From: CAYFPX01 sp964501915
Lineage (GTDB): Bacteria > Myxococcota_A > UBA796 > CAJQPC01
Reading direction: 5' to 3'
Length of the DNA: 25,107 bases
Assembly (NCBI GenBank): GCA_964501915.1
Contig: CAZCVP010000118.1
Span: forward strand, 1 to 25,107
This document shows, one piece after another, positions 9,727 to 17,601 of this stretch. The notes under the pieces are model-generated. The model did not search any database. It was not told the DNA's origin and saw only the letters and a program-made list of their open reading frames with translations. Numbering within the stretch: position 1 is the stretch's first letter; every line of letters starts with the position of its first letter. The translations under genes and the position numbers were made by a program.

Positions 9727-11039
9727 CCGCTCCGCCAGGCCCCGGCCTCCGCCAGGGTCGCGCCCTCGCGCAGCACCGCCAGGCCGTCCCAGGCACCGCC
9801 GAGCCGAGCCTGGCCGCAGAGGGTCGCTGCCAGCTCCTCGTGGTCTTCGGTCACCACGTAGTGCCGGTCGCCCACGCGCCACGGGTCCTCCCAGGCCGGG
9901 CGGCGGCCCCGGTCGTAGGACACGATCACGGCCAGTGTGCCTCCGGGGCCAATCGGGACGCCTCGCAGCGAGAGGTCCAGCATCACCGTCGAGGGCTCGG
10001 CGGCGGCGGTGCCGGAGGCCCAGGCCCCGTCGACCACCAGGGGCGGCGGCAGGGTGGCGAGGGCGTCGGTCAGCTCCGTCGCCAGGCCCAGCGTGCCCGG
10101 CCGGGGGGGCTTGTCCGGTGGGGGGACCCGGGTGGTGGGCAGCCGCAGGCAGACCAGGGTGAGCCAGATCCAGCGGCTGCCGAAGCAGGCCAGGCAGGCG
10201 GCTGCGGGCACGGTGAGCAGGCGCAGGTGGTGGTCTCGCAGGTAGCCGAGGCCGGTGCCTGCCAGGCCCAGGAGCAGCCCGCTGGCGAGCACGGCGACGG
10301 CGAGGGGGCGTGTGCGTCGCACGCCGAGGCCCAGGACGACGCTCACGGCCAGCAGCCCGGCCCCGGGTCCCCCCTGGGAGAGCCAGGTCGGCAGCGCGTG
10401 CAGCGGGGAACCGGGACCGAGGCCCGTGCCACCGGCCTGCCACCAGCCGGCCGCCGGGGGCGCGAGGGCGACGAGGGCGAGGACGCCGCCCAGGACCCGC
10501 CAGCGGCGACCGCGCCCGAGCACGAGCAGCGGCGCGGCGCACAGGGCCAGGGGGTGGTTCATCACCGCGGCGGCCCAGGCCAGGGGAGCGAGAAACACCC
10601 GCCGGGGCCGGTCCTCGGAGGTGAGCAGCGCCCAGGTCATCACGCCGATCCAGACCGGGGCCAGGTAGCCCTCGGCGCCGCTGCTGGCGGTGTCCGCCAG
10701 CCCGTGGTCGAGGGCCACGACCAGGCCGGCCACCAGCGCCGTCGCCGGCCCGCCGAGCCGCCCGGCCGACAGGGCCGCCAGGGGCGCCGCGGCGGCGTGC
10801 AGCAGGGCCACGCCCTGCACGGCCTGGCGCAGGCTGGAGGCCAGGGCCAGGCACAGGGCCACCGGGGGGTAGAGCGCCCAGCCATAGGGCGGGGCGTGGG
10901 GGTGGAGGTTGAAGGGGCTCGCGGTGGCCGCCAGGTAGGGGCCCACGCCGTCGGCCAGCATCATCGTGGCGTCGACGTCCCGGAGGCGCAGGGCGATCGC
11001 CACGCCCAGGGCCAGGACCGCGGCGAGTCGGGTGAGCAC
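9711..11039 (-). CDS. Polytopic membrane protein B (GT-C-like)
   Basis: This is a 442-residue integral membrane protein with about 9-10 hydrophobic helices through residue ~305 and a soluble C-terminal ~130 residues (TLAVIVSYDRGRRPAWEDPW, GDRHYVVTEDHEELAATLC). After the first helix comes DVDATMMLADGVGPYLAA and then NLHPHAPPYGWALYPP, the place where GT-C glycosyltransferases carry catalytic acidic residues in the first periplasmic loop. It lacks the FCGGC signature of its neighbour, so it is not a close paralogue. The start is a GTG at 11039, only 14 bp from the divergent GTG of the sulfatase gene. It heads the minus-strand run towards the ABC exporter. A sugar or phospho-group transferase acting at the outer face of the inner membrane is an inference. 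Confidence 0.72.
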   Translation of the reverse strand: MLTRLAAVLALGVAIALRLRDVDATMMLADGVGPYLAATASPFNLHPHAPPYGWALYPPVALCLALASSLRQAVQGVALLHAAAAPLAALSAGRLGGPATALVAGLVVALDHGLADTASSGAEGYLAPVWIGVMTWALLTSEDRPRRVFLAPLAWAAAVMNHPLALCAAPLLVLGRGRRWRVLGGVLALVALAPPAAGWWQAGGTGLGPGSPLHALPTWLSQGGPGAGLLAVSVVLGLGVRRTRPLAVAVLASGLLLGLAGTGLGYLRDHHLRLLTVPAAACLACFGSRWIWLTLVCLRLPTTRVPPPDKPPRPGTLGLATELTDALATLPPPLVVDGAWASGTAAAEPSTVMLDLSLRGVPIGPGGTLAVIVSYDRGRRPAWEDPWRVGDRHYVVTEDHEELAATLCGQARLGGAWDGLAVLREGATLAEAGAWRSGCDRP

Positions 11040-11053
11040 GGCCGGAGCCTACC

Positions 11054-12613
11054 GTGGCGATAGAATCCCCCATCTCGGGCTGGCTGCCGGTGCTGCTCCT
11101 CGCCTGTGTCGCGGACCCGGTCGACGTGTCCCTGGCCCGGGGCTGGTTTCGCTCCGGTGACGACGCCCGCCGTGCCGTAGCCCTGGCCCGGGGCGTGGAC
11201 CCGGGGGACCTCGACGTGGTGGCCGTGGCCGGGGGCTGTGGTGCGCCCGGCTGGCGCCCGGTCGCCGGGGACCTGGTCTCGCACTGCGACGAGCCGCTGC
11301 TCCTGGAGGTGGCGCCCGACGCGCGACGGGGGGGTGTGGACGTCCTGCTCGTCATCGTCGACACCCTGCGGCCCGACCACGTGGGTCCCGAGCGCACGCC
11401 GGTCATCGCGGCCCATGCGGCACGTGGCTGGTGGCCGGAGCGGGCCTACAGCCCGTCGCCCTGGACCCAGCCCGCGGTGGCCGCGCTCTTCACCGGGCGG
11501 CCCCCTTGGGCGCTCTACCCGGAGCCCTACCGCGAGCTGCCGGACCACGTCACCACCTGGCCGGAGCAGGTGGAGGGGCGGGAGCGGTGGCTGATCGGCA
11601 CCAACCCCTTCGTGTCGGAGAAGCGCGGCTTCCACCAGGGCTTCGAGCGGGCGGCCATGGCGGCGGGCGACCGGGCCGCGGTCGCCCTGGCGCGCACCTG
11701 GTGGGAGGAGCCGCGGCGCGGCGACCGCCTGCTCGTGGTCCACCTCATCGGGCCCCACCTGCCCTATGCGCCGGCCGTGCCGCCCCCGGGGACCGGAGAG
11801 CGGGTGGGGGACCACTTCGACGACCTGGACCACGCGCCCGGGTACGGCCCCGTCGATCGGGCCCGCATCGCGGCGCTCTACGCCGCCGACGTCGCCGAGG
11901 TCGACGCCAGGGTCGGGGAGCTGCTGGAGCTGGTCGGGGAGGAGGCCGTGACCGCGGTGGTCTCGGATCACGGGGAGGAGCTCTGGGAGCACGGGGGCTT
12001 CGAGCACGGCCACGCGATGTGGGAGGAGGTCGTGCGCGTGCACGCGGCGTTGTCGGTGCCCGGGGCGGTCCCGGAGCGTCCGGCGGGTCCGGTGCGACTC
12101 CAGGACGTCGCCCAGCGCATCGCCCTGGCGGCCGGCGCCCCCGCCGACCCCGGCTGGAGCCCGCCCACCGACCTGGTGCGCCTGGGGTACGCGAGCAAGC
12201 GGCGTCCGGCGATCCACACCGACGGCCTCATCGCGCCGGAGGGCGTGCTGCTGCGGGGTGCGGGCCGCCACGTGGAGGGGGACGAGGCTGCCCTGGAGGC
12301 CCGCCTGGCCCGCATGGGCACCGCCGGCTGGCACGGCGAGCGGTCAGAGCAGACCTGGTGCGAGGTCGAGGTGGAGGCCGGCGAGCGGCTGGTGCTGCCA
12401 GGCCGGATCACCTGGTCGGAGCGGGCACCGCCGGGGGCGTGGGGACGCGCCACCCGGCGGGGCTCCGAGCTGGTCATCGAGCCCACTCGGTCCGGCACCT
12501 GGGAGGTCGAGGGGCTGGGCGGGGGCACCTGCCGGGTGGAGCGGGCCGAGCACTTCCGCGCCTTCGACGAGCTCGAGGAGCAGGCCCTGAGGGCGCTGGG
12601 CTACCTGGACTGA
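11054..12613 (+). CDS. Sulfatase/alkaline-phosphatase-superfamily lipoprotein
   Basis: This 519-residue protein has N-terminus GWLPVLLLAC, which fits a lipobox with Cys18, although no basic n-region precedes it. The sulfatase core shows VDTLRPDH (Asp103, Asp108 metal-site region), SPWTQPAVAALFTG at the nucleophile position (Thr138 region), HLIGPHLPY and SDHGEELWEHGGFEHGH (Asp305, His306). The canonical CxPSR formylglycine motif is absent, so it is not a classical aryl sulfatase. A Thr or Ser nucleophile, as in phosphoethanolamine or phosphoglycerol transferases, is plausible. Residues ~425-519 look like a small beta domain. The GTG start at 11054 lies 14 bp from the divergent membrane-protein gene. 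The 3' end overlaps the converging WD40 gene by 13 bp. The substrate is unknown; the neighbours suggest an envelope polymer. Confidence 0.85.
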   Translation: MAIESPISGWLPVLLLACVADPVDVSLARGWFRSGDDARRAVALARGVDPGDLDVVAVAGGCGAPGWRPVAGDLVSHCDEPLLLEVAPDARRGGVDVLLVIVDTLRPDHVGPERTPVIAAHAARGWWPERAYSPSPWTQPAVAALFTGRPPWALYPEPYRELPDHVTTWPEQVEGRERWLIGTNPFVSEKRGFHQGFERAAMAAGDRAAVALARTWWEEPRRGDRLLVVHLIGPHLPYAPAVPPPGTGERVGDHFDDLDHAPGYGPVDRARIAALYAADVAEVDARVGELLELVGEEAVTAVVSDHGEELWEHGGFEHGHAMWEEVVRVHAALSVPGAVPERPAGPVRLQDVAQRIALAAGAPADPGWSPPTDLVRLGYASKRRPAIHTDGLIAPEGVLLRGAGRHVEGDEAALEARLARMGTAGWHGERSEQTWCEVEVEAGERLVLPGRITWSERAPPGAWGRATRRGSELVIEPTRSGTWEVEGLGGGTCRVERAEHFRAFDELEEQALRALGYLD

Positions 12614-14589
12614 GCTCCCCAGAGCCAGAGGGCTCCCGTCTCGTCCACTGCGGCGATGCGATCGCCGGTGGCGGAGAGGGCGAGGCTGGTGATGGGGCCC
12701 TGGCCACCGGTGAGGGTGGTGAGCTGCTCGCCGCTGCGGCCGTCCCAGAGGGTGACGGTGCCCTCGGCCGTGCCGACCACGACCAGGTCCAGGTCTGGCG
12801 CCATGGCCACGGGGCCCCGTGGGCTGGTCTCGCCCTCCGGCGGCTCCGGCACGCGCTCGCTGAGGTCGACGCTGCGCACCTCTTCCTCGCTGGCGCGGTC
12901 CCAGCACCGGTACGCGCTCTCGGTCAGCAGGCAGAGGGTCTCGCCATCGGCCGTGAAGTCGAGCTGGTGGGGCCGGACCTCGCCCGTCGCGTGGGAGGTG
13001 AAGGGGATCTCCGAGGCCGCCCCGCCCAGGTTCACGGCCGGCTCCCGCTCCTGGCCGTCCCCCTCGGACCACCAGGCCAGCACTTCGCCGTCTGGTGACC
13101 AGGCGACCTGCCGGACCTCGCCGCCGCCAGGGAACTCCCAGGTCGTGGTGGCGTTGCGGCTGGCGAGCACGACGACCTGGTCCCCGTCGACCAGCAGCAC
13201 GCTCTCGCCGTCTCGGGAGAAGGTGAGGTCCCGGCCGCAGGTGCCGTCCCGGGTGCCGAGGATGCGGTCGCTGGCGATGTCGACCAGGTAGATCGCCGTG
13301 AGGGCTTCGCCGCAGAAGGCGGCGGCGAGGCGCTGCCCGTCCGGGCTGAGGGCGAGGCCGGTCGTGGCCGACAGGGGTCCCCGCCAGACGCCGGCGGGTC
13401 CGGGCGGTGACTCTGCGGGGCCCTGGACCCCGTCGAGCGCCCACCAGCGGACCTCCTCGTCCACGTAGGCCTCGCCCTGGACGCCGTAGAGCAGGTCGCC
13501 GGCGAAGCCGAGCTGCGTGGGGGCGCAGCGAGCGGGGTCTTCGCAGCCCGCCTGGAGCTGACCTCGGAGGGCGTAGCGCAGGGCGAGGGCGGCGAGGGGG
13601 TCGTTCGGCGCCTGCTCGACGGTCAGCTCCAGGTCGTGGGACACCCCGAGCACCTCGACCCGGACCCGGTAGGTGAGGGGCTCGGCGTCGAGCTGGCAGA
13701 GGCCGAAGGGGTAGCGGAGCGCGCCGTCGGCGAAGGTCACCTCCGGGCTGTCGGCGCAGGCCTCGGCGACGGGGATCTCGCCGACCCGGAGCGACACCGT
13801 CGCCTCGGAGGGTGTCACCAGGGAGACCTCCGTCAGGGCGGGGTTGGCGACCTCGAGGTCCTCGTCCTGGTGGGTCAGGCTCACCAGGACCGGCAGGGCC
13901 CGGCCCAGGGCCTCGGGCGTCTTGGGGTGCTCGGGGTGGGCCTGGGAGAAGGCGTAGAGCTCCTCGGGCGAGCGGGCCTCGGCGTAGAGCGCGTCGGCGA
14001 GGGCGCCCTGGGCCTCGGAGAGCTGCGGGTGGTCGGGCCAGGCCTCCAGCAACGCGGTCCAGGCGGCCACGGTGCCCACGGCCGCCGTCTCCTCGAAGGT
14101 CCGCCTGGCGATGATCTTGTGGGCCATCGCCAGGTGGACCGCGTCGGGGTGGGCCTCGACGAAGGCCACCATCGACGCCGCGTCTCCGGCGTCCCGGGCG
14201 GCGATGAAGTCCTGGTGGGTCAGGCGCCGCTCGGCCTCCTCGGCGGAGCGGGTGCCGGCGTAGGACTCCGCGACCTGGCGGAGCTTCTCGGGATCGTCTC
14301 CGGCGGCTTCGACGGCGAAGACGCCCGCCTGGCGGTGGGCTCGCTGGCCGGCGGTGGTGCCGGGCCACTTCGCGGCGAAGGCCTCCAGGCTCTCGAGGTC
14401 CTCCTCGACGAAGCGCCAGGCCACGCTGGCGCACAGCTCCATCAGCTCCGACTCGTCGGGTGACCTGCCGAGGCTCTTCTCGCAGTAGTCCAGGGCCCGC
14501 TCGTGCTTGCCGTCGCGCTCCAGCTCCCTGACCTTCTCCGCGGGGGGTGGTCCAGCGATGCCGGTGGCGACGAGCAGGGTCCAGAGCAT
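12601..14589 (-). CDS. Exported protein with TPR-like helices and WD40-like beta-propeller
   Basis: This is a 662-residue protein. Residues 1-16 (MLWTLLVATGIAGPPP) are a short hydrophobic signal-like segment without a basic n-region. Residues ~18-230 form degenerate helical repeats of the TPR kind (KHERALDYCEKSLGRSP, EELYAFSQAHPEHPKTPEALG). Residues ~235-350 are a beta-rich linker with several Cys residues. From ~390 to the end there are propeller blades (LALSPDGQRLAAAF, QVAWSPDGEVLAWW, GTVTLWDGRSGEQLTTLTG, ALWLWG). Such proteins are scaffolds for protein-protein contacts, here probably in the periplasm. It converges on and overlaps the sulfatase gene. The ATG at 14589 has no clear ribosome binding site, but no upstream ATG, GTG or TTG exists in frame nearby. 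Its role is unknown. Confidence 0.82.
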   Translation of the reverse strand: MLWTLLVATGIAGPPPAEKVRELERDGKHERALDYCEKSLGRSPDESELMELCASVAWRFVEEDLESLEAFAAKWPGTTAGQRAHRQAGVFAVEAAGDDPEKLRQVAESYAGTRSAEEAERRLTHQDFIAARDAGDAASMVAFVEAHPDAVHLAMAHKIIARRTFEETAAVGTVAAWTALLEAWPDHPQLSEAQGALADALYAEARSPEELYAFSQAHPEHPKTPEALGRALPVLVSLTHQDEDLEVANPALTEVSLVTPSEATVSLRVGEIPVAEACADSPEVTFADGALRYPFGLCQLDAEPLTYRVRVEVLGVSHDLELTVEQAPNDPLAALALRYALRGQLQAGCEDPARCAPTQLGFAGDLLYGVQGEAYVDEEVRWWALDGVQGPAESPPGPAGVWRGPLSATTGLALSPDGQRLAAAFCGEALTAIYLVDIASDRILGTRDGTCGRDLTFSRDGESVLLVDGDQVVVLASRNATTTWEFPGGGEVRQVAWSPDGEVLAWWSEGDGQEREPAVNLGGAASEIPFTSHATGEVRPHQLDFTADGETLCLLTESAYRCWDRASEEEVRSVDLSERVPEPPEGETSPRGPVAMAPDLDLVVVGTAEGTVTLWDGRSGEQLTTLTGGQGPITSLALSATGDRIAAVDETGALWLWGAQSR

Positions 14590-14640
14590 GGGACAGACGG
14601 GTAACCACGCGGCGGGGCGAAGGCGTACAATGCGCCTGTC
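14590..14640. promoter_or_regulatory. Divergent promoter region; TACAAT box placed for a leaderless mRNA
   Basis: These 51 bp separate the divergent starts at 14589 (minus) and 14641 (plus). TACAAT at 14626-14631 resembles a -10 box and ends nine bases before the GTG at 14641. No ribosome binding site is seen for that GTG, so transcription starting at or next to the start codon would be consistent. No good -35 box is present. CGAAGGCGTACAAT (14618-14631) is repeated at 1953-1966. Confidence 0.4.
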
Positions 14641-16365
14641 GTGAGTTCCCTCCAGGACGCTGTGAGCACGAGACGACTGCTGGCAGCGCTGGTGCTCTTC
14701 GAGGTGCTGGCCACCGCCCTCGACCTCTGGCTCGGTCCGTGGAGCCGGATGCACTGGGAGGAGCAGTTCAACGCCCGCGCCGGCGTCCAGCTCCTCTGCG
14801 GCCACTGGGACCGGGTCTGGGAGCTCCAGTACCGTTCCTTCTGTGGCGGCTGCACCGCGGAGGCCGTGCTGGCGGTGCCGGCCTACCGGGTCCTGGGGGC
14901 GTCCGTCGCGGCCTGGAAGCTCGTGCCGGCCACCTTCCACCTCGGCGTCGTGCTCCTTGGCACCGCCGTGGCCCGCCTGGCCGGCGGACCTCGCGTCGCC
15001 GTGGCCTGGCTGCTGTTGATGATCGCCGCGCCCGGCTTCTACCGGGACCTGTCGCTGACCGGCTGGGGCAACCACGCGGAGTCGAGCGTCTTCGCCCTCG
15101 GTGCGCTGCTGCTGGTGGCAGCCGCCGGCGCCGTCCGCCCGCTGGCCAGGTCCCCGCTGCTGCTGCTCGCCGGGGCCTGGGCGGGACTGGGATTCTGGTT
15201 CTGCCACACCTCGGCCCACGCCTGGCCGGCGCTGCTGCTGGCGGCTGTCCTCGCCAGCCGGGTCCAGTTCCCGGCGTTCGTCGCCGGCCTCCCGCTCGGG
15301 GCCTGGCCCTGGTGGATGCACCGCCAGGTCAGCACCGACGCTCGCCACGGCACGGACTGGCTCTCCGCGGTCCAGCCGGCGCCGCTGGACCGCCTGGTCG
15401 ACTGGTTCACCGGGCCCATGCTGCGGGACGGTCTCTGGTCCCCCTTCGACTACGGCGACCTGGGGCCCGCGCCAGAGGTGTGGTGGGCCCTGCTCTGGGG
15501 GCTCGCCCTGGTGGGCGGCGCCTGGGCCCTGCGGGCGCGCACGGCACCGGTCCGCGGCGCCGCCCTGCTGGCGCCGGTCGCCATCGTCACGCTGGTCGTC
15601 GTCTATGCCCTGCGCTTCGATCTCTGGCAGCAGCTTCCCGACGCCGCTCGGGACCCCAGCCTGAACCTGCGCTACCTCAGCCCGCTGATCCCGTGGCTCG
15701 CCCTGGCGGCGGCGCTGGCCCTGAGGGTCAGCCGTCGGGCCTGGTGGCCGCTGGGCCTGATGATCGCCTTCGGCTTCGCTGAGCGGGTCGGTCAGTGGGA
15801 GGGGTCCCACGCCGAAGCCCTCGCGGGACCCGTCTACGTGCACAGCGGCTGGCCGGACCGCACGGTGCCCTCCGGTGACCCACCCCAGCAGCTCCCGCGC
15901 ATGTGGTCCCGCGCCAGCGACATCGAGGCGGCCTGGAGGCACGTCTTCGGCCACACCGACCCCGTCGAGGCCTGTGCCCTCGATCACTGGCACGAGCTGG
16001 GTCGGCGCCTCGGCCTGGCTTCGGTGAAGACGGACCTGGGGCGCTGGCCGGAGCTGCTCGCCGACCTGGAGGACGTGCCCGCTGGGGAGGCCGAGGGCAT
16101 GGTGGCCGCCGGCATCGCCAGGGCCTGGATCAGCGAGGACGGGGAGGGGCTCGCCGAGGTCTCGGGACGCCTCGCGGCGGTGGCCTTCGCCGCACCGGGC
16201 TGGGAGGAGCACCTGGGTCGCGCGGTCGGCGAGCGGGCGTTCAGGGCGATCGACCCGGCGGCGGTCGAGCCGGCGGTGCGGGCCGGGGTGTGCGCGGGCT
16301 GGGCCCGGGCCGGTGACACCGTGGCCCGACCGGCCCCCGCGGCCTGCGCCGGAGAGGGGAGATAG
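14641..16365 (+). CDS. Polytopic membrane protein A', paralogue of the gene at 8209-9726
   Basis: This 574-residue integral membrane protein has about 9-11 hydrophobic helices and a longer soluble C-terminus (~200 residues, helical, Ala/Glu-rich). It shares with the protein at 8209-9726 the segments CGHW, LQYRSFCGGCTAEA, WKLVPA.FHL, LTG.GNH.E, YALR.DLW, LRY..PL.P and LDH..ELGRRL in the same order, so the two are diverged copies of one gene. Three conserved Cys residues sit in the first long loop, suggesting a disulphide or metal site on the periplasmic side. The start is GTG at 14641, possibly leaderless. The next gene, a phospholipase-D-like lipoprotein, begins 46 bp after the stop or slightly overlaps it. 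A GT-C-like transferase function is only a guess from topology. Confidence 0.8.
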   Translation: MSSLQDAVSTRRLLAALVLFEVLATALDLWLGPWSRMHWEEQFNARAGVQLLCGHWDRVWELQYRSFCGGCTAEAVLAVPAYRVLGASVAAWKLVPATFHLGVVLLGTAVARLAGGPRVAVAWLLLMIAAPGFYRDLSLTGWGNHAESSVFALGALLLVAAAGAVRPLARSPLLLLAGAWAGLGFWFCHTSAHAWPALLLAAVLASRVQFPAFVAGLPLGAWPWWMHRQVSTDARHGTDWLSAVQPAPLDRLVDWFTGPMLRDGLWSPFDYGDLGPAPEVWWALLWGLALVGGAWALRARTAPVRGAALLAPVAIVTLVVVYALRFDLWQQLPDAARDPSLNLRYLSPLIPWLALAAALALRVSRRAWWPLGLMIAFGFAERVGQWEGSHAEALAGPVYVHSGWPDRTVPSGDPPQQLPRMWSRASDIEAAWRHVFGHTDPVEACALDHWHELGRRLGLASVKTDLGRWPELLADLEDVPAGEAEGMVAAGIARAWISEDGEGLAEVSGRLAAVAFAAPGWEEHLGRAVGERAFRAIDPAAVEPAVRAGVCAGWARAGDTVARPAPAACAGEGR

Positions 16366-16411
16366 GGGTGCCCACGGCTTCCTCCACGGCCAGGCGGCCG
16401 TCCAGCGGTCG

Positions 16412-17428
16412 ATGACGGTGCTCGCCCTGGCGCTGCTCGCCTGCGGGGCCTCGCACCGCGGCGACACCAGCACCGAGACCAGCGCCGAGGTCGCGGCCGA
16501 GGCGCTCTTCGATCGCGACCTGCACCCGGCGCTGCTGGCGGCCTTCGCCGCCGCCACGACCCGCATCGACGTCGTCCAGTACACGCTGTACGACTCGGGC
16601 TCCGTGCGGGAGCTGGTGGACGGGCTGCTGGCGGCGGCCGAGCGCGGCGTGGCGGTCCGGGTGCTCGCCGACGAGGAGGCCGAGGCCACCCAGGACGCGC
16701 TGGATCGCCTGGCGGCCGGCGGCGTCGACGCCCGGCTGGACGACCCCGACCAGACCACCCACAACAAGCTGGTGATCGTCGACCACACGGTCTTCGTCGG
16801 CTCCCACAACTGGTCGTCGAGCGCCATGGACGCCAACCACGAGGGCTCAGCGAGGCTCAGCGGCTCCGAGGTGGCCGACTTCTACGCGGCGGTCTTCAGC
16901 TCCCTGTGGCAGGACAGCTCGGCCGAGGTCACCGCGTCGTGGACGGGGTCGGGTCCCGTGACGCCCCTCGCCGACGCCTCCGTGGCCCCGGCGCTGCTGT
17001 CCTGTCTCGACGGTGCGAGCGAGCGGGCACGCCTGGGGCTCTACGCGGTGGCCTACGACGACCGCTACCCGGACTCGGACCCGGCGCGGCTGGTCGAGGC
17101 TCTGATCGCGGGGGCGGCTCGCGGGGTGGACGTCCAGGTGGTGCTGGACGGCTCGGACTGGATCGTCGACAACGCGATCAACGACGCGGCCATCGCGCTG
17201 TTGCTCGAGGCCGGCGTGCCGGTCTACCGGACCCCGGCTTCGGTCACCACCCACGCCAAGGTCCTGCTCTGCGACGAGCGGGTGATCGTGAGCGACGCCA
17301 ACTGGTCCTACAGCTCCCTGGTGCGCTACCACGGCACCAGCGTGGCGATCGAGGACGCGGGGGTGACCGCCGTGACCCTGGCCTGGTGGCAGGGGCTGCG
17401 GGACTCGGGGGTGGTCCTGGGACGCTGA
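16412..17428 (+). CDS. Phospholipase-D-superfamily lipoprotein (two HKD motifs)
   Basis: From the ATG at 16412 the protein has 338 residues. MTVLALALLAC gives a very short signal with a lipobox at Cys11. An in-frame GTG at 16313 would add 33 residues and overlap the previous gene, and the missing basic n-region leaves the start uncertain. Both catalytic HxKxxxxD motifs are intact: His117, Lys119 and Asp124 (HNKLVIVD) followed by GSHNWSSSAM, and His281, Lys283 and Asp288 (HAKVLLCD) followed by SDANWSYSSL. The paired Asn/Ser segments are typical of PLD-family nucleases and transphosphatidylases of the cardiolipin-synthase type. The enzyme would hydrolyse or transfer phosphodiesters outside the cytoplasm; lipid and nucleic-acid substrates cannot be separated from sequence. 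It is probably co-transcribed with the membrane protein upstream. Confidence 0.85.
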   Translation: MTVLALALLACGASHRGDTSTETSAEVAAEALFDRDLHPALLAAFAAATTRIDVVQYTLYDSGSVRELVDGLLAAAERGVAVRVLADEEAEATQDALDRLAAGGVDARLDDPDQTTHNKLVIVDHTVFVGSHNWSSSAMDANHEGSARLSGSEVADFYAAVFSSLWQDSSAEVTASWTGSGPVTPLADASVAPALLSCLDGASERARLGLYAVAYDDRYPDSDPARLVEALIAGAARGVDVQVVLDGSDWIVDNAINDAAIALLLEAGVPVYRTPASVTTHAKVLLCDERVIVSDANWSYSSLVRYHGTSVAIEDAGVTAVTLAWWQGLRDSGVVLGR

Positions 17429-17462
17429 GCGCTCGGCTCAGGAGCCAGGCGCGGACCTCGGC

Positions 17463-17475
17463 GGGGCTCTGCCCC
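17463..17475 (+). terminator. Short GC hairpin downstream of the PLD gene
   Basis: GGGGC (17463-17467) and GCCCC (17471-17475) pair around loop TCT, 34 bases after the stop. It lies before a much stronger hairpin and may assist termination. No U-tract follows. Confidence 0.25.
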
Positions 17476-17497
17476 TCGGCGGGGGTCCGTTCGACGG

Positions 17498-17531
17498 GCG
17501 CCCTTCCGGGGATGCGACCCCCGGAGGGCGC
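17498..17531 (+). terminator. Strong hairpin between the PLD gene and the next lipoprotein gene
   Basis: Bases 17498-17511 pair with 17518-17531 in a 14-bp stem containing one C-C mismatch and one G-U pair, with loop ATGCGA. There is no T-tract after it. Its place in the 173-bp gap and its stability suggest a transcription terminator for the PLD gene. Confidence 0.5.
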
Positions 17532-17601
17532 GGGTAGCCTGGGCCCGCGTGGCCCGATGAGCGGCGGAGCCCCTCCGTCGTCGGGGCGCTCGGGGGGCGA
17601 G

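Noticed and set aside
6845..9796. 983-residue minus-strand open frame joining membrane-protein DNA to the reductase
   Set aside because: Residues before the ATG at 8179 are a frame shadow of the membrane gene; the reductase has its own ribosome binding site.
16313..16411. N-terminal extension of the PLD lipoprotein from a GTG at 16313
   Set aside because: It would bury the lipobox 44 residues in and overlap the upstream gene by 53 bp; the ATG at 16412 fits a lipoprotein better, though not with certainty.
12601..16836. 1411-residue minus-strand open frame
   Set aside because: Only the part from the ATG at 14589 down is protein-like. The rest is antisense to the membrane paralogue, a common effect in very GC-rich DNA.
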